This document shows positions 7,875 through 15,830 of a stretch of 23,180 nt of DNA, piece after piece. The stretch's first letter is position 1; every line of letters starts with the position of its first letter. This DNA is from Bacteroidales bacterium. Its GTDB lineage: Bacteria > Bacteroidota > Bacteroidia > Bacteroidales > Bacteroidaceae. The translations under genes were made by a program, and so were the position numbers. The stretch is from the NCBI GenBank assembly GCA_004557185.1, contig SFEP01000039.1:1-23180 (forward strand), given 5' to 3'. The notes under the pieces are model-generated. The model saw only the letters and a list, made by a program, of their open reading frames with translations. It ran no database searches and was not told the origin of the DNA.

Positions 7875-8450
7875 ATGCAAAACAATGAAGTCATGAGGCA
7901 AATCAATGCCTTCGCCATGCAGGATGGCGTAGTGCTCGGCCTGTGGGGCGCGGGCTCGCTTACTGCTTTCCGATGGTCGTTTGCAATGCCTTTTTTCTCC
8001 ACATTATATATGGTGATGCTGCTGGGCACACCGCTCTTCGCTTACTGGCTGACGCTGCGGTTTCGCCGCACCACCGTTGAGGGCGGGGCTTTCCCATTTT
8101 TGCGCGGATTTCTGCACAGTCTGCTCACGGGCTTTTACGCCTCCATTTGGATTGCGCTCGTCATCTTCGTTTATCTGAGTTACTTCGACATGGGGCGCAT
8201 TTTCCTGGACTACGGCCAGATGCTCTGTGCGCCCGAAATGCAGCAGAGTCTGCGTGAGGCAGGCATGCAGCCCATGATTGACGCCCTTTCGGCGGGACAT
8301 GGGGCCGAGGGCGTGGCGCACACGTTGCAGCAGATAGGTGTGGCCAACTACGCCGTCCTGCCTATATACCTGTGCATGCTCTTCGGGCCGCTGCTTGCAG
8401 TGCTGATAGGGTGGGGTGCACGCCGCACGCCGCGCAACTACAGGGCATAG
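7875..8450 (+). CDS. DUF4199-type integral membrane protein
   Basis: The 191-residue product is strongly hydrophobic, with four likely membrane segments. These lie at about residues 18-36 and 40-60, then in a region containing GFLHSLLTGFYASIWIALVI, and near the C-terminus in YAVLPIYLCMLFGPLLAVLI. Between the third and fourth is a polar stretch of about 60 residues. The layout and size match DUF4199, a Bacteroidota membrane family of unknown function. The frame is open upstream to a TTG at 7761, but that lies within the predicted promoter, so ATG 7875 is preferred; ATG 7893 is an alternative. It precedes a GT2 gene, a pairing that recurs in this phylum (from memory), suggesting a shared role in envelope glycan or lipid metabolism. 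Confidence 0.75.
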   Translation: MQNNEVMRQINAFAMQDGVVLGLWGAGSLTAFRWSFAMPFFSTLYMVMLLGTPLFAYWLTLRFRRTTVEGGAFPFLRGFLHSLLTGFYASIWIALVIFVYLSYFDMGRIFLDYGQMLCAPEMQQSLREAGMQPMIDALSAGHGAEGVAHTLQQIGVANYAVLPIYLCMLFGPLLAVLIGWGARRTPRNYRA

Positions 8451-8462
8451 CACCGAGGGCTG

Positions 8463-8507
8463 CTACCTATATTATATAGACATAATCATACAACAAGATA
8501 CCTCCTT
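8463..8507 (+). promoter_or_regulatory. AT-rich leader of the GT2 gene
   Basis: The gap before the glycosyltransferase holds CTACCTATATTATATAGA (8463-8480) and ends in ACCTCCTT (8500-8507), directly touching the ATG. The latter equals the anti-Shine-Dalgarno tail rather than its complement, so it is not a ribosome binding site of the usual kind. Confidence 0.35.
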
Positions 8508-9473
8508 ATGGATTACAAGTACGACATTTCAGTGGTGGTGCCTCTGTTCAACGAGGCCGAGAGTCTGCCCGAACTTCGCGCATGGATTGAGCGCGTGATG
8601 AAGGAACATCACTTTACATACGAAATCATCTTTGTGAACGACGGTAGCACCGACACCTCGTGGCAGGTGATTGAGGGCTTTGCCAAGGACGACGATGCGG
8701 TGCACGGCATCAAGTTCCGCCGCAATTACGGCAAGTCGCCCGCCCTCTTCTGCGGCTTCCGCAAGGCACAGGGACGCGTGGTCATCACCATGGACGCCGA
8801 CCTGCAGGACTCGCCCGACGAGATACCCGAGCTCTACCGCATGATTACCGAAGAGGGCTACGACCTCGTGTCGGGTTACAAGCAGAAGCGCTACGACCCA
8901 CTCTCAAAGACCATTCCCACCAAACTCTTCAACGCTACGGCGCGCAAGGTGAGCGGCATTCACAACCTGCACGACTTTAACTGCGGACTGAAAGCCTACC
9001 GTAATGAGGTGGTGAAGAGCATCGAGGTGTATGGCGAGATGCACCGCTACATTCCTTACTTGGCCAAGAACGCAGGCTTCGACCACATTGGCGAAAAGGT
9101 GGTGCACCACCAGGCGCGAAAGTTTGGCAAGACAAAGTTCGGCGGGCTCAACCGCTTCGTCAATGGCTATCTTGACCTGCTCTCGCTGTGGTTTCTCAAC
9201 AGTTTCGGTCTTAAACCCATGCACGTGTTCGGCTTCCTTGGCTCGCTCATGTTCTTCTTCGGCTTTGTGGCCGCCATCGTAGTGGGTGCCGTGAAACTCG
9301 TACACCTCTACAACGGTATCCCCGCGCCGCTCGTGACCAACTCTCCTTATTTCTACATAGCCCTGACCATGATGGTGCTCGGCACGCAGCTCTTTGTGGC
9401 CGGCTTCTTGGGCGAACTTATCAGCCGCAATGCCGAAGGACGCAACAATTATCACATTGAAAAGGAATTCTAA
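8508..9473 (+). CDS. GT2 glycosyltransferase, DPM1/GtrB/ArnC-like, membrane-anchored
   Basis: The 321-residue protein starts with a GT-A fold: VVVPLFNEAESL (9-20), FVNDGSTDTS and a metal-binding DAD at Asp96-Ala97-Asp98 within MDADLQDSP. It ends with two membrane helices (about 239-265 and 281-304). This organisation is that of polyprenyl-phosphate glycosyltransferases, which move a sugar from a nucleotide donor to a lipid carrier at the inner membrane. Which sugar is transferred cannot be read from the sequence. The LGELISRNAEGRNNYHIEKEF tail region is typical of the family. The next gene overlaps its end. Confidence 0.9.
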   Translation: MDYKYDISVVVPLFNEAESLPELRAWIERVMKEHHFTYEIIFVNDGSTDTSWQVIEGFAKDDDAVHGIKFRRNYGKSPALFCGFRKAQGRVVITMDADLQDSPDEIPELYRMITEEGYDLVSGYKQKRYDPLSKTIPTKLFNATARKVSGIHNLHDFNCGLKAYRNEVVKSIEVYGEMHRYIPYLAKNAGFDHIGEKVVHHQARKFGKTKFGGLNRFVNGYLDLLSLWFLNSFGLKPMHVFGFLGSLMFFFGFVAAIVVGAVKLVHLYNGIPAPLVTNSPYFYIALTMMVLGTQLFVAGFLGELISRNAEGRNNYHIEKEF

Positions 9474-9984
9474 GCGCAGCCTGCTGCATGCAGTGGCCAT
9501 GCTCGTGGCGAGCGCAGTGCTGGCGGCGTGTTCTAACATTGACTGCCCGCTCGACAACGTAGTGCTGATGCAGTGCGGCCTCTATGCCTCTGAAACGCGC
9601 ACAGCGCTCACCCTCACCGATACGCTCACCGTGCGCCCCGCCGGCCGCGACACCGTGTTACTCAACCGTGCCCAGGGCATCAGCAGTTTCCTGTTGCCCC
9701 TGCGCGAAAGCGGCACGCAGGACACGCTGCTGCTCTGCCTGAGCGATGCCCAGGGGCGCAGGGCCATCGATACACTCTTTGTGCAGCACACGCCCCAGCC
9801 CCACTTCGAGTCGCTCGACTGCCCCGCCGCTGTCTATCACACGTTGCACGCCGTACGTTACACCTCGCACCCCTTGTCACAACTGCCCCTCACGGTCGAT
9901 AGCGTGGCGCTGGTGCGTTCCATAGTAAATTACGATGACATTGAGAACCTACGCATTTACCTGCGCGCTACTACTGCTCAGTAG
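9457..9984 (+). CDS. DUF6452-type lipoprotein
   Basis: Starting at TTG 9457, the product is 175 residues with a textbook lipoprotein signal: a basic N-terminus (KRNSKRS), a hydrophobic core and the lipobox VLAAC, followed by SNIDCPLDNVV. The CPLDN segment and size fit DUF6452, a Bacteroidota family of unknown function found next to DUF6048 (family knowledge from memory). ATG 9430 is an alternative that adds nine residues (MPKDATIIT) in front of the signal, and ATG 9499 would remove the basic region. Either upstream start lies inside the GT2 gene, implying translational coupling. The last 50 bases overlap the start of the next gene. Confidence 0.7.
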   Translation: MKRNSKRSLLHAVAMLVASAVLAACSNIDCPLDNVVLMQCGLYASETRTALTLTDTLTVRPAGRDTVLLNRAQGISSFLLPLRESGTQDTLLLCLSDAQGRRAIDTLFVQHTPQPHFESLDCPAAVYHTLHAVRYTSHPLSQLPLTVDSVALVRSIVNYDDIENLRIYLRATTAQ

Positions 9985-10711
9985 CCTGCCGCTGCAGGCG
10001 CAGCACGTCGAGGGTGACACCGTTCGGGTGCAGCGCGCCGAGCAGCCGCAGCGCATTCGTGGGGTGCAGTATGCCTCACGCGAGGAAGCCGCCGCCGCGC
10101 TGGCTGCGCAGGGACGTATGCCCTTGTTTGCTGGCGTGAGTGTGGGCTTCGACCTTTGCGGAGCGGTGATGGCCGTGGCCACGCCTTACGGGCAGTATGA
10201 GGGAATGGCGAGGGTGAACATGCGGGGCAAATATTTCCCCACCGCCGAAATTGGCATGGGCGTGAGCGACCATACCAACGACAACACGCAGTTGCACTAC
10301 AAGGTGGCTGCGCCCTACTTCAAAGTGGGAATCGACTACAACTTCGCCAAGAACCCGCGCTCGGGCAACCGCATTTATGCTGGTCTGCGCTACGCCTTTT
10401 CCACTTATAAATACGACGTCGACGGTCCAGCGCTGAAGGATGACGCCTATGGCACCGAGCAGCCTTTTGCCTACCACGGCCTGCGCGGCACCAACCACTG
10501 GGCCGAGGCGCTCTTCGGTCTTGAAGCCCGCGTGTGGGGCATCCTTCACTTGGGATGGAGCATACGTTACCGCCTGCGGCTATCCAATAAGGAGTCGGCC
10601 ATTGGTTCAGCATGGTATGTACCAGGCTATGGCAAGAACGACAGCCACGCCATCGGCGGCACGTTCCACCTCATCTTCGACCTCAGCCAGCGCAAGGCGC
10701 GCAGCAAGTAG
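9935..10711 (+). CDS. DUF6048-type outer-membrane beta-barrel protein
   Basis: The 258-residue product has a signal peptide (MTLRTYAFTCALLLLSSLPLQAQ, cleaved near residue 23) followed by alternating polar/aromatic strands such as VNMRGKYFPTAEIGMGV, PYFKVGIDYNF and IYAGLRYAFSTYKYDV. It ends in HLIFDL, the pattern of a small outer-membrane beta-barrel. The composition and the position after a DUF6452 lipoprotein fit DUF6048. The ATG lies inside the previous gene, 50 bases before its stop, suggesting co-translation of a lipoprotein-barrel pair. Function is unknown. Confidence 0.75.
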   Translation: MTLRTYAFTCALLLLSSLPLQAQHVEGDTVRVQRAEQPQRIRGVQYASREEAAAALAAQGRMPLFAGVSVGFDLCGAVMAVATPYGQYEGMARVNMRGKYFPTAEIGMGVSDHTNDNTQLHYKVAAPYFKVGIDYNFAKNPRSGNRIYAGLRYAFSTYKYDVDGPALKDDAYGTEQPFAYHGLRGTNHWAEALFGLEARVWGILHLGWSIRYRLRLSNKESAIGSAWYVPGYGKNDSHAIGGTFHLIFDLSQRKARSK

Positions 10712-10735
10712 GCGAAGGTTTCAATTTTCCCCAAC

Positions 10736-11731
10736 ATGAAAACCAAGACGCTTCTTTCCCTTCTCTCTCTGGCCTTGCTCGTTGTGGGCAGCGTGTGGAT
10801 TGTGAAGTTCCGTGCCGGTGCCACGTTGCGCAGCACCGAGGGCGCTATCTTCGGCACCTATTACCATATTAAATACGAAGCCACAGAGTCGCTCGACAGT
10901 CAGATAGTGGCCACGCTGCAGCAGGTGGATGCCAGCATGTCGGTGTTTAATCCGCAGAGCACCCTGTCGGGCATCAACCAGGGCCGCACCGACAAGGCCG
11001 ACGCCATGCTCTACGAGGTGCTCACCAAGGCCCGCGAGGTGAGCGAGGCCACTGACGGCTCCTTCGACGTGACGGTGATGCCCCTTGTCAACGCTTGGGG
11101 CTTCGGCTTTAAGCACGGCGCCATGCCCGATGCGGCCGCCGTCGACAGTTTGCGCGCCTTGGTGGGCTACACCCGTCTCACCCTCGGCCCCGACAGCACC
11201 GTGCACCGTGCCGACCCCCGTATGAGCATCGACTGTGGCGCCATTGCCAAGGGCTACGGGGTGGACCGTGTGGCTCGCCTCCTTGCCAACCATGGTGTGC
11301 GCAACTTCATGGTTGAGATAGGCGGCGAAGTGGTGGTGAAAGGTCGCAACCCGAATGGCCATAAGTGGCAGATAGGCGTGAGCAAACCCGTGGAGGGCGA
11401 CAGCGTGCAGGGCGAGGCGCTGCAAACCATCCTTGCGCTCGAAAACTGCGCCTTGGCCACGAGCGGCAACTATCGCAACTACTACATCAAGGACGGCCGC
11501 AAGTACGCCCACACCATCGACCCTCGTAGCGGTCGTCCCGTGCAGCACTCCCTGCTTTCGGCCACCGTCATCGCCCCCGATTGTACCACCGCCGATGCCT
11601 ATGCCACCGCCTTCATGGTGATGGGCATGGAGCAGGCTGAGCAGGTGCTGGCCAAAAACCGCTCCTTGCGTGCCTACTTCATCTATGCCGATGGCGAGGG
11701 CCGCATGCAGGTCAAGAGCATCCGCATGTAA
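10736..11731 (+). CDS. apbE: FAD:protein FMN transferase (ApbE family)
   Basis: ApbE enzymes attach FMN covalently to a Thr/Ser of exported redox proteins such as Rnf or Nqr subunits, using FAD and Mg2+. The 331-residue product has an N-terminal signal/anchor helix (about 5-23) and no lipobox. The family motifs follow: GTYYHIKY (40-47), MSVFNPQSTLS (68-78), IDCGAIAKGYGVD (165-177), VEIGGEVVVKG (193-203), the HTIDPRSGRP segment (259-268) and the metal-binding TTADAYATAFMVMG (284-297). It starts 24 bp after the DUF6048 gene, so it is probably in the same transcript. No obvious flavoprotein acceptor is encoded in this window. Confidence 0.93.
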   Translation: MKTKTLLSLLSLALLVVGSVWIVKFRAGATLRSTEGAIFGTYYHIKYEATESLDSQIVATLQQVDASMSVFNPQSTLSGINQGRTDKADAMLYEVLTKAREVSEATDGSFDVTVMPLVNAWGFGFKHGAMPDAAAVDSLRALVGYTRLTLGPDSTVHRADPRMSIDCGAIAKGYGVDRVARLLANHGVRNFMVEIGGEVVVKGRNPNGHKWQIGVSKPVEGDSVQGEALQTILALENCALATSGNYRNYYIKDGRKYAHTIDPRSGRPVQHSLLSATVIAPDCTTADAYATAFMVMGMEQAEQVLAKNRSLRAYFIYADGEGRMQVKSIRM

Positions 11732-11783
11732 TAGGCGGGCCGCCCTGTTGCCTTCACCCGTGTAGTGAAATGTAGTTCGCCCC

Positions 11784-14039
11784 ATGAACAGCCTGCTCCT
11801 CTCCTTCCGCACTGCCGCATGCAGCAAGCCCAGCGCCTGCTGCATGCGGCAGTGGTGTGTAGTGTGGGGAGGGCTATGGCGCCGCTTGCAGTTGTGCCTA
11901 TGTTGCTTGTGGTGCATGGCTTTGCCCGTGGCAGCGCAGCAGGATGCCTGCCTCGACAGCCTCTTTGCCTTTGCGCAGCGTGCTGGCGACAAGCAGCAGC
12001 ACATTTCAGCCAGCATCTACCTGCGTCACCGCATGCACACCCAGCGCCGCGGCCAAGTGGTGCGCTATCTGCCCCACATGTTTCCGCTCGAAAAGGGGAA
12101 GAACGATTACCTGTCGGAGGCCACGCTCAAGGTCGATGTGCACCCCAACGGTCGCACCGACTGCCGCATAGAGGCCTACTACTCGTCGAACCCCCACTTC
12201 TCAGTGCGCCGTTTTGAGCAGTCTGACGGCTGGGTCTTTCTGCTCTACGGCCCCCACCTGTTCCATCCGCATCTGCTCAATCCCTTGCATCCGCGTAACC
12301 GCCGCTTCTACTATTATAACTATGCCTATGCGGCACCCATGCAGGGGTACGAGGTGCTGCGCTACCACATTGTGCCACGCTTCAGTAACTCGCAACTGGT
12401 GCGTGGCGAAATAGATCTGGACCGCCACACGGGCCAGGTGCGCAATTTCTCATTTACCTATCGTTACAATCTGCAAAGCGTCACCGTCACGGGCCGCCCT
12501 GGCAGTCGCGGGCTGGAAGCTTTGCTGCCCCAGCAGGCACGAGTCATGTCGAAGTTCCGTCTTATGGGCAACAAAGTGGATGAAGTGTATGAAATGCAGG
12601 CGCAATTAAGCGACATGCCAGCCGACACGCTCGTGACATCGCCCTCAGCCCGTCCCGCGCATAGCCTCGATCTCACGTCGCGCTATTCGGTGGTGGTCGA
12701 CACCTCTGGCATGCGTTATGGCCTTGCCCCTTTCGACAGTCTGCGCCCCTTCCCGCTGCGCGCCGCCGAGGCCACTATCTACAGTCGTGCCGATAGCCTG
12801 CGGCAGGAGTTTGCGAGCCGTTATGTCCCCAAGCAGCGAACTCAGCAAAGGAGTTTTGAACAAACGCAGGGTCGCAAATATGAGGTCCTGCTCAACTCCT
12901 TCCACATACCGCTTGGCAGCCATCGCGAGTCGTACCTGCGCCTGCCGCCCGTGTTCACGCCCTCCATGGTGCAGTGGAGCGGGTCGAAAGGCTTGTCGTT
13001 GCAAACGCGCATTCGCATGAACTACCACTTTGCCGCGCACGATGCCACGTTGAGCTTTGTGCCGCGTGTGGGCTACAGTTTCAAGCAGAAGCAGGTGCAC
13101 TGGTCGCTGCCGCTGGCGCTCACCTTCTGGCCATCAACCGATGCAAGCCTTGAGGTGCGGGCTGCTGGTGGTGCACACGTCTACAACAGCCGGCAGGCGC
13201 GTGAAGTGGCCAAACTGCTGGAGCAGCACACACACTACGACTCGTTGCTGCAAGTGCTGCGCAGCTTCAACCTGGCCTACTATCGCGACAACAGCGTGGA
13301 GGGCGATTTCAACTTGTCGCCAGCCCCGGGGTTGCGCCTCAAAGTGGGTGGGCGCTATCACCGCCGTGTGCTCATGAATGCCCCGCGGTGGGAGGGCGAA
13401 CAGTCGCTGCAACGCGTGCTCGAAAGTGTGGGTCCTCGCCTCGAAATAGCCTACACGCCGCGCCAGTACTACTGCCTGCAGGGCAAGCGCCGTGTGCCAC
13501 TCTACTCCCACTTCCCCACATTCACCTTGGCCTACGAGCGAGGCTACAACCTCAAGCACGGCAGCAACCACTACGAGCGGGTGGAGGGCGACATCTATTA
13601 TCACCTGCGCCTCTACGCCCTGCGCTCCCTCTATTTCTGTTTTGGGGGCGGCACCTACACGCACTGCGGACTGAACACCTTCCTTGACTACGACTTTTTC
13701 CGCTTTAACAACATGCCCAGCGACTGGACCGACGAACTGACGGGCTCGTTCCAATTGCTCGACTCCCGCTGGTATAACGAATCGCGCTACTACGCGCGAG
13801 CTACAAGCTCCTACGAGAGTCCCATGCTCCTCTTTGCGCGTGTGCCGCGGCTCTCGCGCTTCGTCACGATAGAACGCCTCTACCTCAATCTGCTCAGTGT
13901 GCGCTCCCTCGGCTTGTACAGCGAAATAGGCTATGGTATAGGCACCCCCCTGCTCGACCTTGGTTTCTTTACGAGCGTAGCACCCGGCCATCGGCTTGAC
14001 TTTGGCTTCCGTTGCATTTTCAAGCTGTTCGATGACTGA
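11784..14039 (+). CDS. DUF5686-type outer-membrane protein
   Basis: The frame encodes 751 residues: an exported N-terminus ending near MALPVAAQQ, a beta-rich region with paired Tyr/Arg strands, and a C-terminal barrel with the YYARATSSYESPMLLFARVPRLSRFVTIERLYL region. That C-terminus is characteristic of DUF5686, a Bacteroidota outer-membrane family of unknown function. The carboxypeptidase-regulatory-like domain often found at the N-terminus of relatives is absent. The start is uncertain: ATG 11784 gives an unusually long (about 51-residue), cysteine-rich leader, whereas ATG 11844 gives a normal signal peptide (MRQWCVVWGGLWRRLQL...) but lies in the 3' arm of a perfect hairpin. It is probably the last gene of the GT2-DUF6452-DUF6048-ApbE run. 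Confidence 0.75.
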   Translation: MNSLLLSFRTAACSKPSACCMRQWCVVWGGLWRRLQLCLCCLWCMALPVAAQQDACLDSLFAFAQRAGDKQQHISASIYLRHRMHTQRRGQVVRYLPHMFPLEKGKNDYLSEATLKVDVHPNGRTDCRIEAYYSSNPHFSVRRFEQSDGWVFLLYGPHLFHPHLLNPLHPRNRRFYYYNYAYAAPMQGYEVLRYHIVPRFSNSQLVRGEIDLDRHTGQVRNFSFTYRYNLQSVTVTGRPGSRGLEALLPQQARVMSKFRLMGNKVDEVYEMQAQLSDMPADTLVTSPSARPAHSLDLTSRYSVVVDTSGMRYGLAPFDSLRPFPLRAAEATIYSRADSLRQEFASRYVPKQRTQQRSFEQTQGRKYEVLLNSFHIPLGSHRESYLRLPPVFTPSMVQWSGSKGLSLQTRIRMNYHFAAHDATLSFVPRVGYSFKQKQVHWSLPLALTFWPSTDASLEVRAAGGAHVYNSRQAREVAKLLEQHTHYDSLLQVLRSFNLAYYRDNSVEGDFNLSPAPGLRLKVGGRYHRRVLMNAPRWEGEQSLQRVLESVGPRLEIAYTPRQYYCLQGKRRVPLYSHFPTFTLAYERGYNLKHGSNHYERVEGDIYYHLRLYALRSLYFCFGGGTYTHCGLNTFLDYDFFRFNNMPSDWTDELTGSFQLLDSRWYNESRYYARATSSYESPMLLFARVPRLSRFVTIERLYLNLLSVRSLGLYSEIGYGIGTPLLDLGFFTSVAPGHRLDFGFRCIFKLFDD
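11810..11854 (+). repeat. Perfect 17-bp inverted repeat at the DUF5686 start
   Basis: CACTGCCGCATGCAGCA (11810-11826) is followed after 11 bases by its exact complement TGCTGCATGCGGCAGTG (11838-11854). The in-frame ATG at 11844 lies in the right arm. A related but shorter string, CCTGCTGCATGCAGTGG, occurs at 9478-9498 in the DUF6452 gene. It could be a 5'-leader hairpin hiding a start codon, an intercistronic terminator-like structure without T-run, or a mobile palindromic repeat. Confidence 0.8.
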
Positions 14040-14172
14040 CTCGCCCTCCCCGCCCGCCTTCAGCCACATCTCCTTTTCTCGCTTTCGCAGTAAGCGCCTT
14101 GTCCCATATTTCGCTTTCTCTGATTTTGGCCCTGTGAAGGCCTAACGCCGAAACTTAGACCCTGCATCCATC
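14040..14172. other. Convergent intergenic region without recognised gene
   Basis: The segment lies between the end of the DUF5686 gene and the DUF389 terminator. It contains pyrimidine-rich DNA and a possible weak hairpin around GGCCCTGTGAAGGCC (about 14129-14143), but no intrinsic terminator for the plus-strand operon could be recognised and no ORF is convincing. Confidence 0.4.
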
Positions 14173-14208
14173 AAAAAAGTCTCCTGCTGAAATCAATCAA
14201 CAGGAGAC
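14173..14208 (-). terminator. Intrinsic terminator of the DUF389 gene
   Basis: On the minus strand GTCTCCTG (14208-14201) and CAGGAGAC (14186-14179) form a perfect 8-bp stem around a 14-base loop, followed by TTTTTT (14178-14173). It lies about 60 bases beyond the DUF389 stop codon and is the clearest intrinsic terminator in the window. Confidence 0.88.
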
Positions 14209-14269
14209 GGGTTGAGGTGGTGCCACAACGGTGCGTGCAGCCTTCCCTTTACATTGAGGCGGGGCTCGC

Positions 14270-15622
14270 TCACTGCGCGCCTTCTACCAGCAGCACAAGG
14301 CTGTCGGCCTGTATGCGCGTTTGCAACCAAGAGCGCAGCCGCTGACGTTCGTCGGGAGCGATGCGTTTGCCCTTTTGCAGTTGGATGTAGGCCGCCACAT
14401 AGTGCACCTTGGTGCTGTCGGTGGGCCATTCGTCGACGCGCGAGAGTGCAACTCGCTTGATTTGCGGAAACACATTCACAGCTTCACGCCTTACCTGCTT
14501 CGAGAGGGTGGCGTAGCGTGTGTAAGCCTCGAGTTGTTGCTGCAGGGCACTGTTGCGATTCATGAGTTCGGCCGTGCGCTGCTGGTCGAGTGCCTTGCTG
14601 GTGTTGGCTTGTTGCAACTGGTGCGTGAGTTGTAGCAGACTGTCGCTCTTGGCACCCTGAATGAGGTTCAGGCGATAGTCTTCGAGGTCGTAGAAGGCGA
14701 GGCGCTTCGTGGCTTCGTTCAGTTTGGCCGTGTCAATCTCCTTGCCCACAGCCACAATGTTGAGCACCATGGAGTCGCGGTCAATTTCTTGCGATATGAT
14801 TTGCGTACCTGTCTGCGCCAATTCCTTTTTCACAAAACTCCGCACATGGCTGTCGGAGATGCCCTTACGCACAATGCCAAAGGTCATGATGGCGGCGGGT
14901 ATCATGGTGAGCACTACAATGGCGCCGATGATTTGCTGCGCCCGCTTCTGCTGCTCCGTAGCGAGGAAGGTGCGGCGGGGAAATTGCATCAGCCGTACGC
15001 CCAGGAAGGTGGAGATGGTGATGAAAACGGTGTTGATGAAGAAGAGGTAGAATGCGCCAAGGAAGTAGAGCAGATTGCCGGTGGCCAGCCCGTAGCCCGC
15101 CGTGCAGAGTGGCGGCATGAGGGCCGTAGCGATGGCTACGCCAGGAATCACGTTGCCTTTGCCCCGCGTGCAGAGTGCTGTGATGCCCGCCGCGCCGCCA
15201 AAGGTGGCAATGAGCACGTCGTAGATAGTGGGAGCCGTGCGTGCCAAGAGTTCGCTCTGAGCCTCGTCGATGGGTGTCACGAGGAAGTAGACCATGGCCG
15301 TAAGCACACTGATGAGTGTGGCCACGGCGAAGTTGCGCCACGCCTTCTTGAAGAGTTCGATGTCGTTGATGCCGATGGCCAGCCCCATGCCGATGATGGG
15401 CCCCATAAGCGGCGAGATGAGCATGGCGCCGATGATGACCGCGGTGGAGTTGACATTCAAGCCCAGCGAGGCGATGAAGATGGCAAAGATGAGCACCCAC
15501 AGGTTAGCACCGCGGAAACTCACGCCTTGGCTGATTTGCTCGATAACCTGCGTGCGGTCCTCCATGTCGGGCATGATGTTGAAGTAGCGTTTCACCACTT
15601 CCAAGAATTGCTGTACGGTCAT
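14270..15622 (-). CDS. DUF389 (TIGR00341-like) integral membrane protein
   Basis: The 450-residue protein has a hydrophobic core with about seven predicted membrane segments (roughly 39-57, 61-84, 97-115, 132-150, 158-180, 184-205, 231-250). It includes the family-typical stretches NSTAVIIGAMLISPLMGPI and GVAIATALMPPLCTAGYGLA. These place it in DUF389, a family of unknown biochemical role. The soluble C-terminal part (about 255-450) includes a likely coiled coil at about 325-375 rich in Gln and Leu (LQLTHQLQQAN, ALQQQLEAYTRY), which could support oligomerisation. It is a single gene, convergent with the envelope operon and divergent from the GIY-YIG gene. Confidence 0.88.
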   Translation of the reverse strand: MTVQQFLEVVKRYFNIMPDMEDRTQVIEQISQGVSFRGANLWVLIFAIFIASLGLNVNSTAVIIGAMLISPLMGPIIGMGLAIGINDIELFKKAWRNFAVATLISVLTAMVYFLVTPIDEAQSELLARTAPTIYDVLIATFGGAAGITALCTRGKGNVIPGVAIATALMPPLCTAGYGLATGNLLYFLGAFYLFFINTVFITISTFLGVRLMQFPRRTFLATEQQKRAQQIIGAIVVLTMIPAAIMTFGIVRKGISDSHVRSFVKKELAQTGTQIISQEIDRDSMVLNIVAVGKEIDTAKLNEATKRLAFYDLEDYRLNLIQGAKSDSLLQLTHQLQQANTSKALDQQRTAELMNRNSALQQQLEAYTRYATLSKQVRREAVNVFPQIKRVALSRVDEWPTDSTKVHYVAAYIQLQKGKRIAPDERQRLRSWLQTRIQADSLVLLVEGAQ

Positions 15623-15652
15623 AGTATTGAGGTGTTACGTGTTTTACATCGG

Positions 15653-15684
15653 CAAATATCGCACCTTTTTTACATAAAGCACAA
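15653..15684 (-). promoter_or_regulatory. Predicted DUF389 promoter
   Basis: On the minus strand GATATTTG (15660-15653) matches TAnnTTTG except for the first base. A TTG (15684-15682) lies 21 bases upstream, as expected for a -33 element. The box is about 30 bases before the start codon. Confidence 0.45.
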
Positions 15685-15794
15685 GCGGCCGACGGGTTTT
15701 GTTGCCACGGGGGCTGGTAAATGTGGCTGTATGGATTTGGTAATAGTACAGCAATTTGGCCATCGGTCTTTCCCTCCGCCAATGATGAAATGCG

Positions 15795-15802
15795 TATTTT
15801 TG
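15795..15802 (+). promoter_or_regulatory. Predicted promoter (-7 box) of the restriction/defence gene cluster
   Basis: TATTTTTG matches TAnnTTTG exactly, 28 bases before the ATG at 15831. No clear TTG at the usual -33 distance is visible. It is the only consensus box found upstream of the three-gene cluster, so all three genes may depend on it. Confidence 0.55.
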
Positions 15803-15830
15803 TCCGCATAAACCCTAATTTTTCTTTACT

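Noticed and set aside
8500..8507. ACCTCCTT read as a ribosome binding site
   Set aside because: It equals the anti-Shine-Dalgarno sequence itself instead of pairing with it, and it touches the ATG without a spacer.
10721..12016. Minus-strand 431-residue ORF opposite apbE and the DUF5686 start
   Set aside because: Antisense to a well-supported ApbE; no start signal, signal peptide or conserved motif seen.
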